A stretch of DNA of 6,755 nucleotides from positions 1-6,755 of the forward strand of contig JAKPNC010000072.1 of the NCBI GenBank assembly GCA_029548585.1, written 5' to 3'. Source of the stretch: a bacterium. GTDB lineage: Bacteria > Ratteibacteria > UBA8468 > B48-G9 > JAFGKM01. How positions within the stretch are numbered: the stretch's first letter is position 1; every line of letters starts with the position of its first letter. The position numbers and the translations under genes were made by a program. Shown piece after piece: positions 6,017-6,755 of the stretch. The notes under the pieces were generated by a model, which was not told where the DNA came from, ran no database searches, and saw nothing but the letters and a program-made list of their open reading frames with translations.

Positions 6017-6056
6017 ACCCCCTCACCCTCCCCTCTCCCCCAAGGGTAGAGGGTGA
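6017..6056. repeat. C-rich palindromic repeat, copy 2 (uninterrupted)
   Basis: ACCCCCTCACCC (6017-6028), one T, then CCCCTCTCCCC (6030-6040), loop CAA and GGGTAGAGGG (6044-6053). The last 24 bases match 4673-4696 at 21 positions, and the only differences are the three loop bases. TCACCCTC (6023-6030) can alternatively pair with GAGGGTGA (6049-6056). Lying between convergent genes, the hairpin could help end transcription from either side. Confidence 0.65.
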
Positions 6057-6106
6057 AAAGAATGTAGAAGCACAGGGGGATTCCAGGGATAGAGGAGGAA
6101 AAGAGA

Positions 6107-6164
6107 GATTCTTAATCCTTCCAGGGTAAACAAAGAATCCCAGGATGACAAAAAACAGATTGCC
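6107..6164. repeat. Degenerate repeat mosaic next to the QueG-like gene end
   Basis: GATTCTT (6107-6113) and AAGAATC (6133-6139) form a 7-bp inverted repeat with a 19-base loop. It is followed by CAGGATGACA (6141-6150) and AGATTGCC (6157-6164), the same order and nearly the same spacing as at 4727-4751. It stops 12 bases before the stop codon of the convergent gene at 6176. Confidence 0.5.
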
Positions 6165-6175
6165 CTTTCTCCCTG

Positions 6176-6754
6176 TTACTTCTTCTTGCCTGCCGGACAC
6201 TCAACAAAACATTTTTCCACTATCGTCTTGTAATATGGCCTCTGAAGCCTGTCCGAATTTTCCATGGCTTTGCAAACTGCCTCCGGCGTTATTTTGCCGG
6301 GAACGGGGAAATCCGTCTGAGAACCGATGTACCCCGGTCCTGCTTCTCTCATGAAACCGTACTTGCATGCCCAGTCGCACCTGAGCCTGTCATTTTTGCC
6401 CCAGCTGAATGTTTTGCCTTTGACAGATATTGAAACGGATTCTTTCTGCGAAATTGCCTGCGAAGGACAGGCTTTCACGCAACTGTGGCATTTCTGGCAG
6501 AGCTGAGGCCCGTCATACAGGCTATCGAAGGCAAGGGGCGCGTCTGTAACGAGAGCGGCGAAAATCTGCCTGGGACCGTACTGGGGGGTGAGAACCTGCC
6601 CGTTCCAGCCGATTTCTCCAAGACCCGCGGCGACGGCGGCAAAACGGTTTGCCGTAAGGAAATGGGAATCAGTGTTTGAAAGAGGTATCAGCGCAACCCT
6701 GTATCCCATGGAGCATATCAGTTTTGCGGTTTGTGAAAGCATTTTCATTAACTC
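6176..6754 (-). CDS. QueG-like 4Fe-4S double-cluster domain protein (5' partial)
   Basis: The frame is open to the right edge, so the N-terminus lies outside the window; Met codons at 6748 and 6742 are probably internal. Residue numbers below count from the Met at 6748. The block AAVAAGLGEIGWNGQVLTP (37-55) and YGPRQIFAALVTDAPL (57-72) is the conserved cobalamin-domain end of epoxyqueuosine reductase-like proteins. It is followed by Cys84, Cys87, Cys90 and Cys94-Pro, a CX2CX2CX3CP 4Fe-4S motif. The second cluster is not canonical: Cys124 and Cys128 in RCDWAC, then Cys180 and Cys184-Pro in KCFVECP at the extreme C-terminus. It ends in Lys-Lys-Lys and TAA. Such proteins are cytosolic corrinoid iron-sulfur reductases. 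True QueG reduces epoxyqueuosine in tRNA, but the odd C-terminal cysteines and lack of tRNA-modification neighbours make a paralogous reductase more likely. It converges on the hydrolase gene. Confidence 0.8.
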   Translation of the reverse strand, partial: ELMKMLSQTAKLICSMGYRVALIPLSNTDSHFLTANRFAAVAAGLGEIGWNGQVLTPQYGPRQIFAALVTDAPLAFDSLYDGPQLCQKCHSCVKACPSQAISQKESVSISVKGKTFSWGKNDRLRCDWACKYGFMREAGPGYIGSQTDFPVPGKITPEAVCKAMENSDRLQRPYYKTIVEKCFVECPAGKKK

Positions 6755-6755
6755 G

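Noticed and set aside
6017..6056. Strong intrinsic terminator between the convergent genes
   Set aside because: The hairpin is stable but neither side is followed by a clear T-run, so I list it only as a repeat.
5967..6200. Open frame on the - strand across the second repeat region
   Set aside because: It translates the palindromic repeats and runs into the real QueG-like gene in another frame; the product is low complexity.

Overview
The window looks bacterial: Shine-Dalgarno-type ribosome sites, a TATAAT box and compact same-strand gene strings. Two proteins carry iron-sulfur cysteine motifs (a flavodoxin-fold Fe-S flavoprotein and a QueG-like protein), which fits an anaerobic or oxygen-sensitive physiology. 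A TonB-like C-terminal domain hints at a diderm envelope. Dispersed GC-rich palindromic repeats in the intergenic gaps resemble those of many uncultured environmental bacteria. I cannot name a phylum from this sequence.

Layout. 2-763 (+) is the 3' part of a VIT/von Willebrand A protein with a TonB/AgmX-like C-terminus. It overlaps by the four bases ATGA with 760-1821 (+), a membrane-anchored protein with a caspase-like His-Gly ... Cys-Gly arrangement. These two are almost certainly co-translated and are the most interesting unit here. After a weak hairpin and a TATAAT box very close to the next ATG comes a three-gene string on the + strand: an iron-sulfur flavoprotein (1928-2470), a stomatin/SPFH membrane protein (2541-3407, preceded by an A7G8 tract) and a malate/L-lactate dehydrogenase-family oxidoreductase (3438-4469) that lacks a histidine expected in the family. 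A 323-base gap (4470-4792) holds several palindromic repeat units. It is followed by an alpha/beta hydrolase (4793-5851, +). A second gap (5852-6175) contains a related repeat mosaic. The last gene (6176 to the right edge, - strand, 5' end outside the window) is a convergent QueG-like 4Fe-4S protein.

How the genes work together. Only the first pair shows clear functional coupling: an envelope-associated VWA protein and a putative clan CD peptidase-like partner made from one message. The flavoprotein, SPFH and dehydrogenase genes are close enough to share a transcript, but no common pathway is evident. The hydrolase stands alone between two copies of the same repeat family.
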